The notes: generated by a model from the sequence alone, not told the origin. Positions 27,465 through 36,279 are shown, numbered from the stretch's first letter. The stretch: DNA of 46,744 bases from Nitratireductor sp. ZSWI3 (GCF_024655565.1 NZ_JANKOF010000031.1:1-46744); one strand, 5' to 3'. Numbers and translations are program-made.

Positions 27465-27493
27465 TTCATCGTTTATCGGCGATATACGATGAA
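27465..27493. promoter_or_regulatory. Operator-like palindrome of the ArsR-type regulator
   Basis: A 29-base palindrome with a single mismatch lies 11 bases before the regulator's start codon. Outer arms are TTCATCGT (27465-27472) and ACGATGAA (27486-27493). Inner arms are TATCG (27474-27478) and CGATA (27480-27484) around one central G. Position, symmetry and length fit an ArsR dimer site controlling its own operon. Confidence 0.65.
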
Positions 27494-27605
27494 GATCTCC
27501 CCGAGACAACCGTTCCCGTGGAATTATTTTCCACCGGCGCATCGCAGCCGCTTGCGTCCGAGCGAACTGCCGAAAAGAAACGGGACCGGATGGTCGGCTT
27601 CCGCG

Positions 27606-29093
27606 TCAGCGGGCGGGTTCGACCGGCGACGATGGCGCGCCGAGCGCTTCCATGTCGGCCGGCTCGCCCTCCTCGGTCTTTTCCGGGACGGCGAACACCT
27701 GCCCCGGCCAGATGCGGTCGGGATCGGTGATCTGCTCCTGGTTGGCGAGATAGATCGTCGTGTAGCGGATGCCGCGGCCGTAGACGCGGCGCGAGATCTG
27801 CCAGAGCGTGTCGCCGCGCCGGATGATGACAGAGCCGTCGACAGGCTCCAGCTTGGGCGCCGTTGCCGGTTCGGCGGCAGCATCACCCGCCCCGCTATCC
27901 CCCGCGACCTGATCGGCGGATGCTTCGCCGCCACCCTCGGCGGCAAGACGGTCGGTCTTTGCAACCGGCGGGGCCGGTTGGTCCGGCTGGGCGGGCTGGG
28001 CAACGGCGGCGAGCTGCTCGCCCTCGGCACGGGTGAACGGTACGGCGGCCCGGGCGATCACCGTGGCGCCGTCCGGCGACATCATGTCGGCGCGAATGAT
28101 GTAGTCGCCCACCGGCAGGTCGCGCACGGCCTCGATCAGGAAGCGGCCGTTCGGCTCGGTCAGCGTCTCGCCGAGCAATATCTCATTGGCGTAAACACGT
28201 ATGAGGCTACCGGGCGCCGCCGAACCGGCGACGAACACCTGGCGGCCGTCGATCTCGACCGCTTCGATATGCGGCAGGGCCATGTCCGGTGCGGCTCCCG
28301 GGGTCGGCGCCGACGCCTGCTCCTGCGCCGGGGGCTCGGCGGCGGCCTCGGGTGCTTCACGGTCGGCGCTCGCGCTTGCCGGCGTCTCCCCAGATGTGCC
28401 TGCGGCCTCGGCAGGCGGAGTCGCGGAAGGCGGCGCGGCGGCACCGGCGCTCTGTCCGGCCGGAGCTTCGGCCGGTCCCTGCGTGCCGGCCGCGGCAGAC
28501 GTCCCGGCCGGCTTGGCCTCAGGCACCGTGATCAGCTTGCTGGGCGCGCCGGGCCGGTCGACAAGCGCCAGGACCTGCCCGTTCTTATCGTCGGGAACCG
28601 TGACGATCGCCGTCTCGACGGAGGTGGCGGCGATGTTGTCCGGGGTCGTGGCCCTGAGGACGATCTGGTAGTCGCCCGGCGGCAGCGGCTCGTCGAGCAC
28701 GGCGGCGAAATCGCCGTTCGGCCCGCTCGTGGCGGTGCCGAGAACCGTCGCCCCATGGACGATCTCGATGCGCGCATCGGGCGCGGCGTGCCCCGCCACC
28801 ACCATCGACCCATCCGGCTCTACGCGGACGAGGTCGAAGCTCGGCGGCGTCGGGTCGGCGGCCGGGGTGGCCGGTTCGGAGGCGGTCTCGGAAAGCCGCG
28901 CATCCTTCTGCCCGTCCGCGGGTGCGGAGCCCCCTGAGGCTTCCTGCTTCGGCGCGGTTTGCGGCGTTCCGCTGACGGCGGCCGGCGGTGTTTCCAGGGA
29001 GGAGTCGAAGGCGCCCATCAGATAGGCGGTGCCAATGCCGGCGACCACCGCGCCGGCCGCGAAAAGAAGCCCCTTGAGAGGTGTCGAGCCCAT
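27606..29093 (-). CDS. Membrane-anchored protein with two Ig-like domains and a LysM domain
   Basis: The 495-residue protein has an N-terminal membrane anchor (about 7-27). An Ig-like domain follows at about 84-167, then a Pro/Ala-rich linker, a second Ig-like domain at about 272-353, another linker, and a C-terminal LysM at about 420-470 (RRGDTLWQISRRVYG, then IWPGQVFAVP). It is predicted to face the periplasm and bind peptidoglycan. The frame is open 40 codons upstream, but the ATG at 29093 has AAAGGAA about ten bases before it and starts the membrane anchor. It is divergent from the LOG-family gene. Function unknown. Confidence 0.85.
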   Translation of the reverse strand: MGSTPLKGLLFAAGAVVAGIGTAYLMGAFDSSLETPPAAVSGTPQTAPKQEASGGSAPADGQKDARLSETASEPATPAADPTPPSFDLVRVEPDGSMVVAGHAAPDARIEIVHGATVLGTATSGPNGDFAAVLDEPLPPGDYQIVLRATTPDNIAATSVETAIVTVPDDKNGQVLALVDRPGAPSKLITVPEAKPAGTSAAAGTQGPAEAPAGQSAGAAAPPSATPPAEAAGTSGETPASASADREAPEAAAEPPAQEQASAPTPGAAPDMALPHIEAVEIDGRQVFVAGSAAPGSLIRVYANEILLGETLTEPNGRFLIEAVRDLPVGDYIIRADMMSPDGATVIARAAVPFTRAEGEQLAAVAQPAQPDQPAPPVAKTDRLAAEGGGEASADQVAGDSGAGDAAAEPATAPKLEPVDGSVIIRRGDTLWQISRRVYGRGIRYTTIYLANQEQITDPDRIWPGQVFAVPEKTEEGEPADMEALGAPSSPVEPAR

Positions 29094-29203
29094 AGCGTTC
29101 GTTGTTCCTTTTATGACAGGCTGTAACGCTTTTTCATCGCAACGACAAGAAAAAGCCCCGCCCCACTTGACCATAAGGCGTTGAAGGACAAGCAATAGCG
29201 GCC

Positions 29204-29815
29204 ATGAGAACAATCGAGTCGGTGTGCGTCTATTGCGGTTCGAGCAACGGGCGTGACGAAAGCCATTTTCAGGCCGGGCTAACGCTCGGCCGCAGCCTTG
29301 CCGGAGCGGGCCTGCGCCTGGTCTACGGAGCCGGCACCAAGGGCATCATGGGGGCCGTGGCACGCGGCACCAAGGAGGCGGGCGGGGCCGTTACCGGCAT
29401 CATTCCCCGCTTTCTGATCCGCAAGGAGGCGCCCGAGATCGAACTGACCCAGCTCGACGAGTTGATCGTCACCGAGGACATGCACCAGCGCAAGCACAAG
29501 ATGTTCGAGCATGCCGATGCCTTCGTGGCGCTGCCCGGCGGCATCGGCACGCTGGAGGAGATCGTCGAGATCATGACCTGGGCACAGCTCGCCCGGCACG
29601 ACAAGCCGATGGTCTTCGCCAATATCGGCGGCTTCTGGGATCCGCTGCTCAAGCTGATCGAACACATGAAGGCCGAGGGCTTCGTGCACTCGGAACACAG
29701 AGTACGGCCGCTGGTGGTCGACGCGGCCGAGGACATCGTCCCCGCCATCCTGGCCGCCGCCCGGTCCGCGCCGGAAGGGAACGGCAATCTGCAGGTGGCT
29801 GTGGACCGGCTGTAA
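29204..29815 (+). CDS. LOG-family (TIGR00730) Rossmann-fold protein
   Basis: The 203-residue protein belongs to the family once called lysine decarboxylase-like, now known as cytokinin riboside 5'-monophosphate phosphoribohydrolases (LOG). The signature PGGIGTLEEIVE and the nucleotide-binding block VYGAGTKGIMGAVA are present. In bacteria such proteins hydrolyse AMP or its isopentenylated derivative to ribose phosphate and base. The plant-hormone role is known only for some members. A long non-coding stretch follows the gene. Confidence 0.9.
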   Translation: MRTIESVCVYCGSSNGRDESHFQAGLTLGRSLAGAGLRLVYGAGTKGIMGAVARGTKEAGGAVTGIIPRFLIRKEAPEIELTQLDELIVTEDMHQRKHKMFEHADAFVALPGGIGTLEEIVEIMTWAQLARHDKPMVFANIGGFWDPLLKLIEHMKAEGFVHSEHRVRPLVVDAAEDIVPAILAAARSAPEGNGNLQVAVDRL

Positions 29816-30111
29816 TCATCCGCACGATCGCTACCCTTGCGGCGAAATCGTCATCAATCCGTCAACCAATTGCCGCGCCGGTGTTACAGAAGTCTGATCT
29901 CCTTGGTGCGGTTCTGAATTCGCAACGATCATGAGAGCGCCGCGTCGCTTGCTCCGGTCGTTGGTTGACCTGCCGCCGAGCAGGATCGCGCAAGGGCGCA
30001 GGACGAAAGGTTTTCCGACGAGGTTCGCGTCTCCACGGGAAATGCGTTCCGTCTCTCATCCCACCCCGGCGATGCCGCGCCGCACCCCCTTCTCCGGCAT
30101 CGCGGGCATCT
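29816..30111 (+). ncRNA. Non-coding stretch before a strong terminator; possible small RNA or long 3' UTR
   Basis: About 300 bases lie between the LOG-family gene and the plus-strand terminator at 30112. I see no protein gene: the short frames present lack ribosome-binding sites and family features. A nine-pair hairpin (GCGATGCCG 30069-30077 with CGGCATCGC 30095-30103) stands just before the terminator. I found no strong internal promoter, so this may be the gene's 3' UTR rather than an independent RNA. It does not match tmRNA, 6S, SRP or RNase P RNA features I know. Confidence 0.35.
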
Positions 30112-30140
30112 GCCGCCCCTCACGGGGCGGCTATTTTTTT
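30112..30140 (+). terminator. Intrinsic terminator overlapping the rarD stop codon
   Basis: GCCGCCCC (30112-30119) pairs perfectly with GGGGCGGC (30124-30131) across a TCAC loop, followed by TA and seven T residues. The orientation is plus, antisense to rarD, whose stop codon lies at 30131-30133. It therefore ends a plus-strand transcript from the LOG gene or from a promoter in the gap. Confidence 0.85.
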
Positions 30141-31051
30141 GCCTGCCGCGCCTCGTTGAGCATCGACCAGCTGTAGATGGCCAGCGCAGTCCAGATCAGG
30201 CCGAAGGCCAGTGCCTTGGTGCCGCCGAAGGGCTCCTTGAAGGCGAAGACGGCGATCAGGAAGATCATGGTCGGGGCAATGTACTGCATGATGCCGATGG
30301 TGGAATAGCGCAGCAGCTTGGCGCCGAAGGCAAAGAGGATCAGCGGGATCGCCGTCACCGGACCACAGCCCATCAGCAGGGCGATGTCGGAGAGCTGCGA
30401 CCACTGGTAGTGGCTCTGCCCCGTCGCCCCCAGCCACACCACATAGCCGAGTGCCGGCAGGCACAGGATCAGCACTTCCAGGAAAAAACCCTGGCTGGGG
30501 CCGATCGGCAGCGTCTTGCGCAGGATGCCGTAGGCGGCGAAGGTCAGGGCGAGGCTGAGCGAGATCCAGGGCAGCCCGCCGGCATCGATGGTCAGTGCCA
30601 GGACGGCGATGGCCGCCAGCGCCACCGCGGCGATCTGATAGCGGTTGAGCCTCTCGCCGAGAAAGAGGGAGGCCATGGCGATGCTCACCAGCGGGTTGAT
30701 GTAATAGCCGAGCGCGGTGTCGACGGTGCGGCCGGAGGCGATGGCCCACACATAGATGCCCCAGTTGCACGAGATGATCGCCGCCGTCAGCGCCGCCATG
30801 GCAAGCGTGCGCGGCGAGCCCAGTGCCCGCCTGATGTCGGCGGTGCGGCCGAGGACCAGCAGGATGACGGCGGCGACGGGCACGGACCACAGGACGCGGT
30901 GCGCCACCACTTCCACCGCCGGGATATGCGCCAGAAGCTTCATGTAGAGCGGCAGGAATCCCCACAGCCCATAGGCCGAGAACGCGAAGAGAAAGCCGCG
31001 CAACGCCTCGTTCGGCCCGGCCTCAAGGGGCTTGCTCACGCTATCGGTCAT
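30131..31051 (-). CDS. rarD: RarD family EamA transporter
   Basis: The 306-residue inner-membrane protein is a drug/metabolite-transporter (EamA) member of the RarD subfamily. About ten hydrophobic segments are visible, and the N-terminal block GFLFAFSAYGLWGFLPLYMKLL is characteristic. Length matches E. coli RarD (296). The substrate is unknown; the old name chloramphenicol-sensitive protein does not establish it. Its 3' end overlaps a terminator of the opposite strand. Confidence 0.9.
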   Translation of the reverse strand: MTDSVSKPLEAGPNEALRGFLFAFSAYGLWGFLPLYMKLLAHIPAVEVVAHRVLWSVPVAAVILLVLGRTADIRRALGSPRTLAMAALTAAIISCNWGIYVWAIASGRTVDTALGYYINPLVSIAMASLFLGERLNRYQIAAVALAAIAVLALTIDAGGLPWISLSLALTFAAYGILRKTLPIGPSQGFFLEVLILCLPALGYVVWLGATGQSHYQWSQLSDIALLMGCGPVTAIPLILFAFGAKLLRYSTIGIMQYIAPTMIFLIAVFAFKEPFGGTKALAFGLIWTALAIYSWSMLNEARQAKK

Positions 31052-31219
31052 CGGATGGTCCTTGCCTGGTGGTCTGATCCAAACGGACGGTACTCACCCG
31101 TTTGGAAAAATCAGCCCACAAACTATTGGTCTGATGGTGCGGCGGCTGCTTCGCGGCGCGTCTGCCGCTTGTCTCACGAAAACGCCGTCGCGATCCAACG
31201 CCTTTTATTGGTCCAGCGG

Positions 31220-32836
31220 TCAGCGCCCATCGTGGCCCGCCCCCTCGCGATTCCTGACCAGCTTGTAGACGATGGAGTCCATCAGCGCCTGGAAGGAGGC
31301 GTCGATGATGTTGTCGGACACGCCGACGGTCCACCAGCGCGCTCCGGTCGAATCGTGGGATTCTATCAGCACGCGGGTGATCGCCTCCGTGCCGCCGTTG
31401 AGGATGCGCACCTTGTAATCGGCCAGCGCCAGATCGGAGATCTCCGCCTGATATTTGCCGAGATCCTTGCGCAGCGCGATGTCCAGCGCGTTTATCGGGC
31501 CGTGCCCCTCGGCCACCGACATCAGCGTCTCCCCGTCCACCGTGACGCGCACCACCGCCTCCGACACGGTCTTCAGCTGGCCGTTGGCGTCGAACCGGCG
31601 CTCGACCATGCAGCGGAAGCCGTCGACCTTGAAAAACTCCGGCACATGGCCGAGCGTGCGCCGCGCAAGGAGCTCGAAGCTGGCATCCGCCCCTTCATAG
31701 GCATAGCCCTGCGCCTCACGCTCCTTGACGAGGGCGATCAGCGTGTCGAGCCGCCCGTCGGCCTTGTCAACGGCGATCCCCCGCCGCTTCAGCTCGGCGA
31801 TGAAGTTGGACCTGCCGCCCTGATCCGACACCATCACGCGGCGCGTGTTGCCGACCGTTTCCGGCGGCACGTGCTCGTAGGTCTGTGGCTCCTTCAGCAC
31901 CGCCGAGGCATGGATGCCGGCCTTGGTGGCGAAGGCGGACGAGCCGACGTAGGGCGCCTGCGGCTCCGGAGCGCGGTTCAGCAATTCGTCGAAGGCGTGC
32001 GCCAGCCGCGTGATGCCGGCAAGCTTGTCCGGCGAGATACCGGTCTCGAACCGGTCGGCATAGACGGGCTTCAGCATCAGGGTCGGCAGGATGGTGACGA
32101 GGTTGGCGTTGCCGCAGCGTTCGCCGATGCCGTTCAGCGTGCCCTGCACCTGCCGCGCGCCGGCCTCGACGGCGGCAAGCGAATTGGCCACCGCCTGGCC
32201 CGTGTCGTCATGGGCGTGAATGCCGAGATGGCTGCCCGGGATGCCGGCGGCGATGACGGCTTCGACGATGCGGCGGATCTCGGCCGGCTGCGTCCCGCCG
32301 TTGGTGTCGCACAGGACGACCCAGCGGCTGCCCGCTTCAAAAGCGGCCTTGGCGCAGGCGAGCGCATAGCCCGGATTGGCCTTGTAGCCGTCGAAGAAAT
32401 GCTCGCAATCGACCATCGCCTCCTTGCCGGCGGCCGTTGCCGCGGCGACCGAGGTGCGGATCGAATCCAGATTCTCCTCATTGGTGCAGCCGAGCGCCAC
32501 ACGCACGTGGTAGTCCCAGCTCTTGGCGACGAAGCAGACGGCGTCGCTCTCGGCCTGGAGGAGCGCCGCCAGCCCCGGATCGTTCGATGCGGAGACCCCC
32601 GCCCGCTTCGTCATGCCGAAGGCAACGAAGGCGGCGTTGCGGGTTCGCTTGCGGGAGAAGAAGACGGTGTCGGTCGGGTTGGCTCCGGGATAGCCGCCCT
32701 CCACATAGTCGAACCCGAACGCATCGAGCAGACCGGCGACGGCGATCTTGTCCTCGACGGAAAAATCCACGCCCGGCGTCTGCTGTCCGTCACGCAAGGT
32801 GGTGTCGAAGAGATAGATGCGTTCCTTACTGGACAT
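31220..32836 (-). CDS. cimA: Citramalate synthase
   Basis: CimA condenses pyruvate with acetyl-CoA to citramalate, a threonine-independent entry to isoleucine. The 538-residue protein has the catalytic segment LFDTTLRDGQQTPGVDFS, the metal-binding HAH of LGIHAHDDTGQAVANS, GNANLVTILPTL, and a C-terminal LeuA-like regulatory dimer domain. Family length is about 520-540. A shorter 2-isopropylmalate or homocitrate synthase is less likely. It lies 41 bases after a GFA gene on the same strand. Confidence 0.9.
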   Translation of the reverse strand: MSSKERIYLFDTTLRDGQQTPGVDFSVEDKIAVAGLLDAFGFDYVEGGYPGANPTDTVFFSRKRTRNAAFVAFGMTKRAGVSASNDPGLAALLQAESDAVCFVAKSWDYHVRVALGCTNEENLDSIRTSVAAATAAGKEAMVDCEHFFDGYKANPGYALACAKAAFEAGSRWVVLCDTNGGTQPAEIRRIVEAVIAAGIPGSHLGIHAHDDTGQAVANSLAAVEAGARQVQGTLNGIGERCGNANLVTILPTLMLKPVYADRFETGISPDKLAGITRLAHAFDELLNRAPEPQAPYVGSSAFATKAGIHASAVLKEPQTYEHVPPETVGNTRRVMVSDQGGRSNFIAELKRRGIAVDKADGRLDTLIALVKEREAQGYAYEGADASFELLARRTLGHVPEFFKVDGFRCMVERRFDANGQLKTVSEAVVRVTVDGETLMSVAEGHGPINALDIALRKDLGKYQAEISDLALADYKVRILNGGTEAITRVLIESHDSTGARWWTVGVSDNIIDASFQALMDSIVYKLVRNREGAGHDGR

Positions 32837-32877
32837 GAGGTCTCCGTTTGCGCGCAGCGCCGCGGTACCGCCGAAGG

Positions 32878-33354
32878 TCAGTCATCGCCCTGCCCCCGTG
32901 GCGGCCACCGGTCCGTGTCGTAATCGGGATGCTGGTAGGAGACGATGGAGGCGTGAAAGCTCCGCATCGCCTCACTTTCGAAGGGAGGCTTATCGAAAAG
33001 GCGGTCGATCCAAGGCAGCCGCAGGGCATGGTTGACCTGCACCTGCGGCTCCAGATCCTCTGGTCGGTCGAAGGCGCCGATGGCGAGTTCGATCCCATCC
33101 GGATGCCGATAGGTCAAGGGTGTGCCGCAACCCCTGCAGAAGCCGCGCTCAACCTTGTCGGACGAGCGGAAGTAGTCGGGCACGCCTCGGGTCCAGCGCA
33201 GATCGTCCACATAAGCCGTCACGAAGGCCCCGAAGAAACTGCCGAACTGCTTTTGGCACATGCGGCAATGGCAGATCGAGGGGCGGCCGAGACGCGTGGC
33301 GCGAAAGCGCACGGCGCCGCACTGGCAACCGCCCGTGAGCACGGTCTCCGTCAT
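32878..33354 (-). CDS. GFA family zinc-binding protein, copy 1
   Basis: The 158-residue protein belongs to the GFA (glutathione-dependent formaldehyde-activating) family. Zinc-binding cysteines appear as CQCG near residue 10, CHCRMC, and GFCRGCG. It ends with SYQHPDYDTDRWPP, nearly identical to the neighbouring paralogue. The frame is open far upstream, but ATG 33354 starts the family domain and overlaps the stop of copy 2 (ATGA). Actual formaldehyde chemistry is not shown for most family members. Confidence 0.85.
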   Translation of the reverse strand: MTETVLTGGCQCGAVRFRATRLGRPSICHCRMCQKQFGSFFGAFVTAYVDDLRWTRGVPDYFRSSDKVERGFCRGCGTPLTYRHPDGIELAIGAFDRPEDLEPQVQVNHALRLPWIDRLFDKPPFESEAMRSFHASIVSYQHPDYDTDRWPPRGQGDD

Positions 33355-33842
33355 GTCTTCTTCTCCGGCGGCCACTGGTCCGTGTCGTAATCGGGATGCT
33401 GGTAGGAGACGAGCGTCTTCAGGAACTCCACCGCCTCCGGATCTTCCTCGGTCGTGTAGCCCGGAAGGGACGGAATATCGTCCGTGTAGGGCAGCTTGCC
33501 CTCCAGACCCCATTGGACGACCGGAGCGATCTCCTCGGGATGATCGAAGGCGGCGATGGTGATCGCCATGCCGTCGGGCGCCTCGTAGGTGAGCGGCGTC
33601 CCGCATTGCGGGCAGAAGCCGCGCTTCACATGGTTCGACGACTGGAACCGCTTCGGCTCGGTGCGCGTCCAGGTGAGCGTTGCACCGCTTACGGAAACCA
33701 GCGACAGCATGATGTTGCCGCTCGCCTTCTGGCACATGCGGCAGTGGCACACGGACCCTTTTCCGAGCGCCCCTTCGACATGGAAGCGAACCGCGCCGCA
33801 CTGGCAGCCGCCGGAATAGACGGGCTTGTTGTCGAGGCTCAT
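33351..33842 (-). CDS. GFA family zinc-binding protein, copy 2
   Basis: This 163-residue paralogue has the same cysteine pattern (GGCQCGAVRF, then CHCRMCQK and GFCPQCGTPLTYE) and the same C-terminal SYQHPDYDTDQWPP. The stop overlaps the start of copy 1. The two arose by tandem duplication, and their 3' ends remain 45/46 identical in DNA. It lies directly downstream of the VOC protein gene, 13 bases away. Confidence 0.85.
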   Translation of the reverse strand: MSLDNKPVYSGGCQCGAVRFHVEGALGKGSVCHCRMCQKASGNIMLSLVSVSGATLTWTRTEPKRFQSSNHVKRGFCPQCGTPLTYEAPDGMAITIAAFDHPEEIAPVVQWGLEGKLPYTDDIPSLPGYTTEEDPEAVEFLKTLVSYQHPDYDTDQWPPEKKT

Positions 33843-33855
33843 GTTCCGCCTTTCC

Positions 33856-34239
33856 TCACTCCGGCCGGTGACAGACGGCTTCGATGTTGTTGCCGTCCGG
33901 GTCGAACACGAAGGCGCCGTAGTAATCCGGGTGATAATGCGGCCGCAGGCCCGGCGCGCCGTTGTCGCGGCCGCCGGCATCGAGCGCCGCCCGGTGGAAA
34001 GCGTCGACCTCGGCGCGCGAACCGGCGGTGAAGGCGACATGCTTCGGCTCGCCCGCCACGTCTCCTTCAGAGAGCCAGTAGACCGGCCGGTCGCGTCCAT
34101 AGCCGCCGATCTTGCGCCCACCGGTATATTCCGTGGGCACCATCATCAGAAGCGAAGCGCCGAGCGGCGCCATCGCCTTGTCGTAAAACGCCTTGGCGCG
34201 GTCGAAATCCGCAACCGTGATACCGATGTGATCGATCAT
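33856..34239 (-). CDS. VOC family (glyoxalase/dioxygenase-fold) protein
   Basis: The 127-residue protein is a single-domain VOC protein. It begins MIDHIGITVADFDRAKAFYD and ends with the typical metal-binding and fold segment YYGAFVFDPDGNNIEAVCH. Likely metal ligands are H4, H68 and a glutamate near the C-terminus. The substrate is unknown. Its start overlaps the DUF559 stop (ATGA), and two GFA genes follow on the same strand, so a small detoxification operon is plausible. Confidence 0.85.
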   Translation of the reverse strand: MIDHIGITVADFDRAKAFYDKAMAPLGASLLMMVPTEYTGGRKIGGYGRDRPVYWLSEGDVAGEPKHVAFTAGSRAEVDAFHRAALDAGGRDNGAPGLRPHYHPDYYGAFVFDPDGNNIEAVCHRPE

Positions 34240-34622
34240 GCGCGTTTTCCCTCGATATGGGAGAGCCTTTGGAGGCTTCCCGCTACAGTGACGATATGCT
34301 GGCAGACATCATCGATGTTGTTCACGACGTCGTCATTCCAGAAGCGCAGGACCTTCCAGCCCAGAGCCGAAAGAGAGGCGTCCCGGATTATATCCCCGGC
34401 CGAAGCACCATGCTGCGATCCGTCCACCTCGACGATGATCCTGGCCGAAGGGCATGCGAAATCGGCGATATAACCGCCGATCGGCATCTGGCGGCGAAAC
34501 GACAACCCCATCAGACGATGCGCGCGAAGCTCATTCCAGAGCTTCAACTCGGCTTCCGTCAACGCCTTGCGCATGCGGCGGGCATTTCGGCGATTCATGG
34601 GCGGAACGGGGTGGTGCGTCAT
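34236..34622 (-). CDS. DUF559 family, Vsr/restriction-endonuclease-like protein
   Basis: The 128-residue protein belongs to DUF559, with a fold related to very-short-patch-repair endonucleases. Typical segments are RMRKALTEAELKLWNELRAHRL, FRRQMPIGGYIADFAC, ARIIVEVDGSQHG (the catalytic E and D of the fold) and GWKVLRFWNDDV. A start at 34598 (MNRRNARRMRK) is also possible. The biological role of DUF559 proteins is not settled. It is the first gene of the VOC-GFA-GFA cluster and lies beside the large inverted repeat. Confidence 0.85.
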   Translation of the reverse strand: MTHHPVPPMNRRNARRMRKALTEAELKLWNELRAHRLMGLSFRRQMPIGGYIADFACPSARIIVEVDGSQHGASAGDIIRDASLSALGWKVLRFWNDDVVNNIDDVCQHIVTVAGSLQRLSHIEGKRA

Positions 34623-34630
34623 TGACCGTC

Positions 34631-34786
34631 ACCCCCCTCTGGCCTGCCGGCCATCTCCCCCTCAAGGGGGGAGATCAGCCTTCGTCGATGTATTGCTCTT
34701 GTTGCATTGCCGGCGATTGGCGAAACCGTCCCCGCCGCCCAATCTCCCCCCTTGAGGGGGAGATGCCCGGCAGGGCAGAGGGGGGT
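34631..34786. repeat. Large intergenic inverted repeat, 45-base arms
   Basis: Left arm 34631-34675 and right arm 34742-34786 are inverted copies with two mismatches, separated by 66 bases. Each arm also contains a nearly palindromic core (CTCCCCCTCAAGGGGGGAG). The element fills the gap between cysS and the DUF559 gene, both on the minus strand. The core is shared with the repeat at 25080-25173. I recall similar elements as abundant in Mesorhizobium-like genomes. Confidence 0.85.
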
Positions 34787-34803
34787 ATCTGAGGGCGCCT
34801 GCC

Positions 34804-36279
34804 TCACCGCTTCACCTCCCATCGTGTCCGGCGCTCGCCGTTTTCAGGATCCTTGTAATCCATCAACTGGATGCCTTGCCCCGTCAGCTCGTCGCGCAGG
34901 CGGTCGGCTTCGGCGAAATTCTTCTCGCGCAGATGCGCAAGCCGTTGCTCGACGAGTGCCTCCACCGCGCTCGCGTCGACCGCGGCGCCCGATGCCTTGG
35001 CGGCGAACCACTCGCTCTGCGTCGACGACAGCAGCCCGAGCAGCGCCCCGCTTGCCTTCAGCCCCGCCTTGGCGCCGGCGCTGCCTTTCGCCGCCTCGGC
35101 GCGCAGCTCGTGCAGGGCGGCGATCGCTCCGGTCGTGCCGAGATCGTCGCAAAGCGCGTTCAGAACGTCGGCGCAATCGATGCCGGCGGCCTCAGCCTCG
35201 CCGACGGCACGGTACCAGCCGTCGAGCACGGCCTCGGCCTCCTCCAGCTTGCGCACGGAAAAATCGATCGGCTCGCGATAGTGCGTCATCAGCATGGCGA
35301 GCCTCAGCACCTCGCCCGGCCACGTCCGCCCGCCGAACTTCTCCGTCTCCAGCAATTCGTGGATGGTGACGAAATTGCCCTCCGACTTCGACATCTTGCG
35401 GCCTTCCACCTGCAGAAAGCCGTTGTGCATCCAGTAGCGCGCCATGAGGTCGGTGCCGTGGGCGCAGCGCGACTGGGCGATCTCATTCTCGTGATGCGGG
35501 AAGATCAGGTCGAGCCCGCCGCCGTGGATGTCGAACACCTCGCCGAGATACGCGGCCGACATGGCAGAGCATTCGATGTGCCAGCCGGGCCTTCCACGGA
35601 TAGCGAGAGGCTTGCCGTCGACGGTGAAACGGGCGTCCCAGCCCGGCTCGTCGGTGGAGGATTCCTTCCACAGCACGAAGTCGGCGGCGTTCTTCTTGTG
35701 CGCCTCGACGGCAACGCGCGCGCCTGCCTGCTGGTCCTCGAGCCTGCGCTTGGACAGTCCGCCATAGGCCGCCATAGACGCCGTGTCGAACAGGATTTCC
35801 CCTTTTTCCTCATAGGCATGGCCGCGATCGATGAGAGATTGAATCAGGCTTGCCATGTCGGTCAGCCCATCTTCGCGCGGCAACACGAACTCGGTGGCGC
35901 GCGGCTCCACGGTCGGCGGCAGGCAGCCGAGCGCCGCAACATCCGCATGGTACTGGTCGGCGGTCTTCTGCGTCACGGCGCGGATCGCCTCGTTGAGCGG
36001 CAGATCGGGGTGATCGCGCCGCGCCCGCGCGTTGATCTTGTCGTCGACGTCGGTGATGTTGCGCACATAGGTCACATGCTCGGCGCCGTAGAGATGGCGC
36101 AGCAGCCGGAACAAAACGTCGAAGACGATCGCCGGGCGCGCATTGCCGATATGCGCGTAGTCGTAGACGGTCGGACCGCACACATACATGCGCACATTGG
36201 CAGGATCGAGGGGAACGAAGTCCTCCTTGGCGCGCGTCAGCGTGTTGTGGACCCTGAGGCCCTTGAAACCGTCCGTCAT
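34804..36279 (-). CDS. cysS: Cysteinyl-tRNA synthetase
   Basis: CysS charges tRNA-Cys. The 491-residue class I enzyme shows the zinc/cysteine-binding [10 protein letters not shown], the HIGH variant [25 protein letters not shown] and the KMSKS loop [10 protein letters not shown]. Length is close to the family norm (about 460-500). A leader of about 180 bases, with its own promoter and a 14-codon frame holding two Cys codons, lies upstream. Confidence 0.96.
   Translation of the reverse strand: MTDGFKGLRVHNTLTRAKEDFVPLDPANVRMYVCGPTVYDYAHIGNARPAIVFDVLFRLLRHLYGAEHVTYVRNITDVDDKINARARRDHPDLPLNEAIRAVTQKTADQYHADVAALGCLPPTVEPRATEFVLPREDGLTDMASLIQSLIDRGHAYEEKGEILFDTASMAAYGGLSKRRLEDQQAGARVAVEAHKKNAADFVLWKESSTDEPGWDARFTVDGKPLAIRGRPGWHIECSAMSAAYLGEVFDIHGGGLDLIFPHHENEIAQSRCAHGTDLMARYWMHNGFLQVEGRKMSKSEGNFVTIHELLETEKFGGRTWPGEVLRLAMLMTHYREPIDFSVRKLEEAEAVLDGWYRAVGEAEAAGIDCADVLNALCDDLGTTGAIAALHELRAEAAKGSAGAKAGLKASGALLGLLSSTQSEWFAAKASGAAVDASAVEALVEQRLAHLREKNFAEADRLRDELTGQGIQLMDYKDPENGERRTRWEVKR

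Noticed and set aside
30410-32923. 837-codon plus frame opposite rarD and cimA
   Set aside because: Both minus-strand genes are well supported by motifs; the plus frame spans two genes and their gap without any domain.
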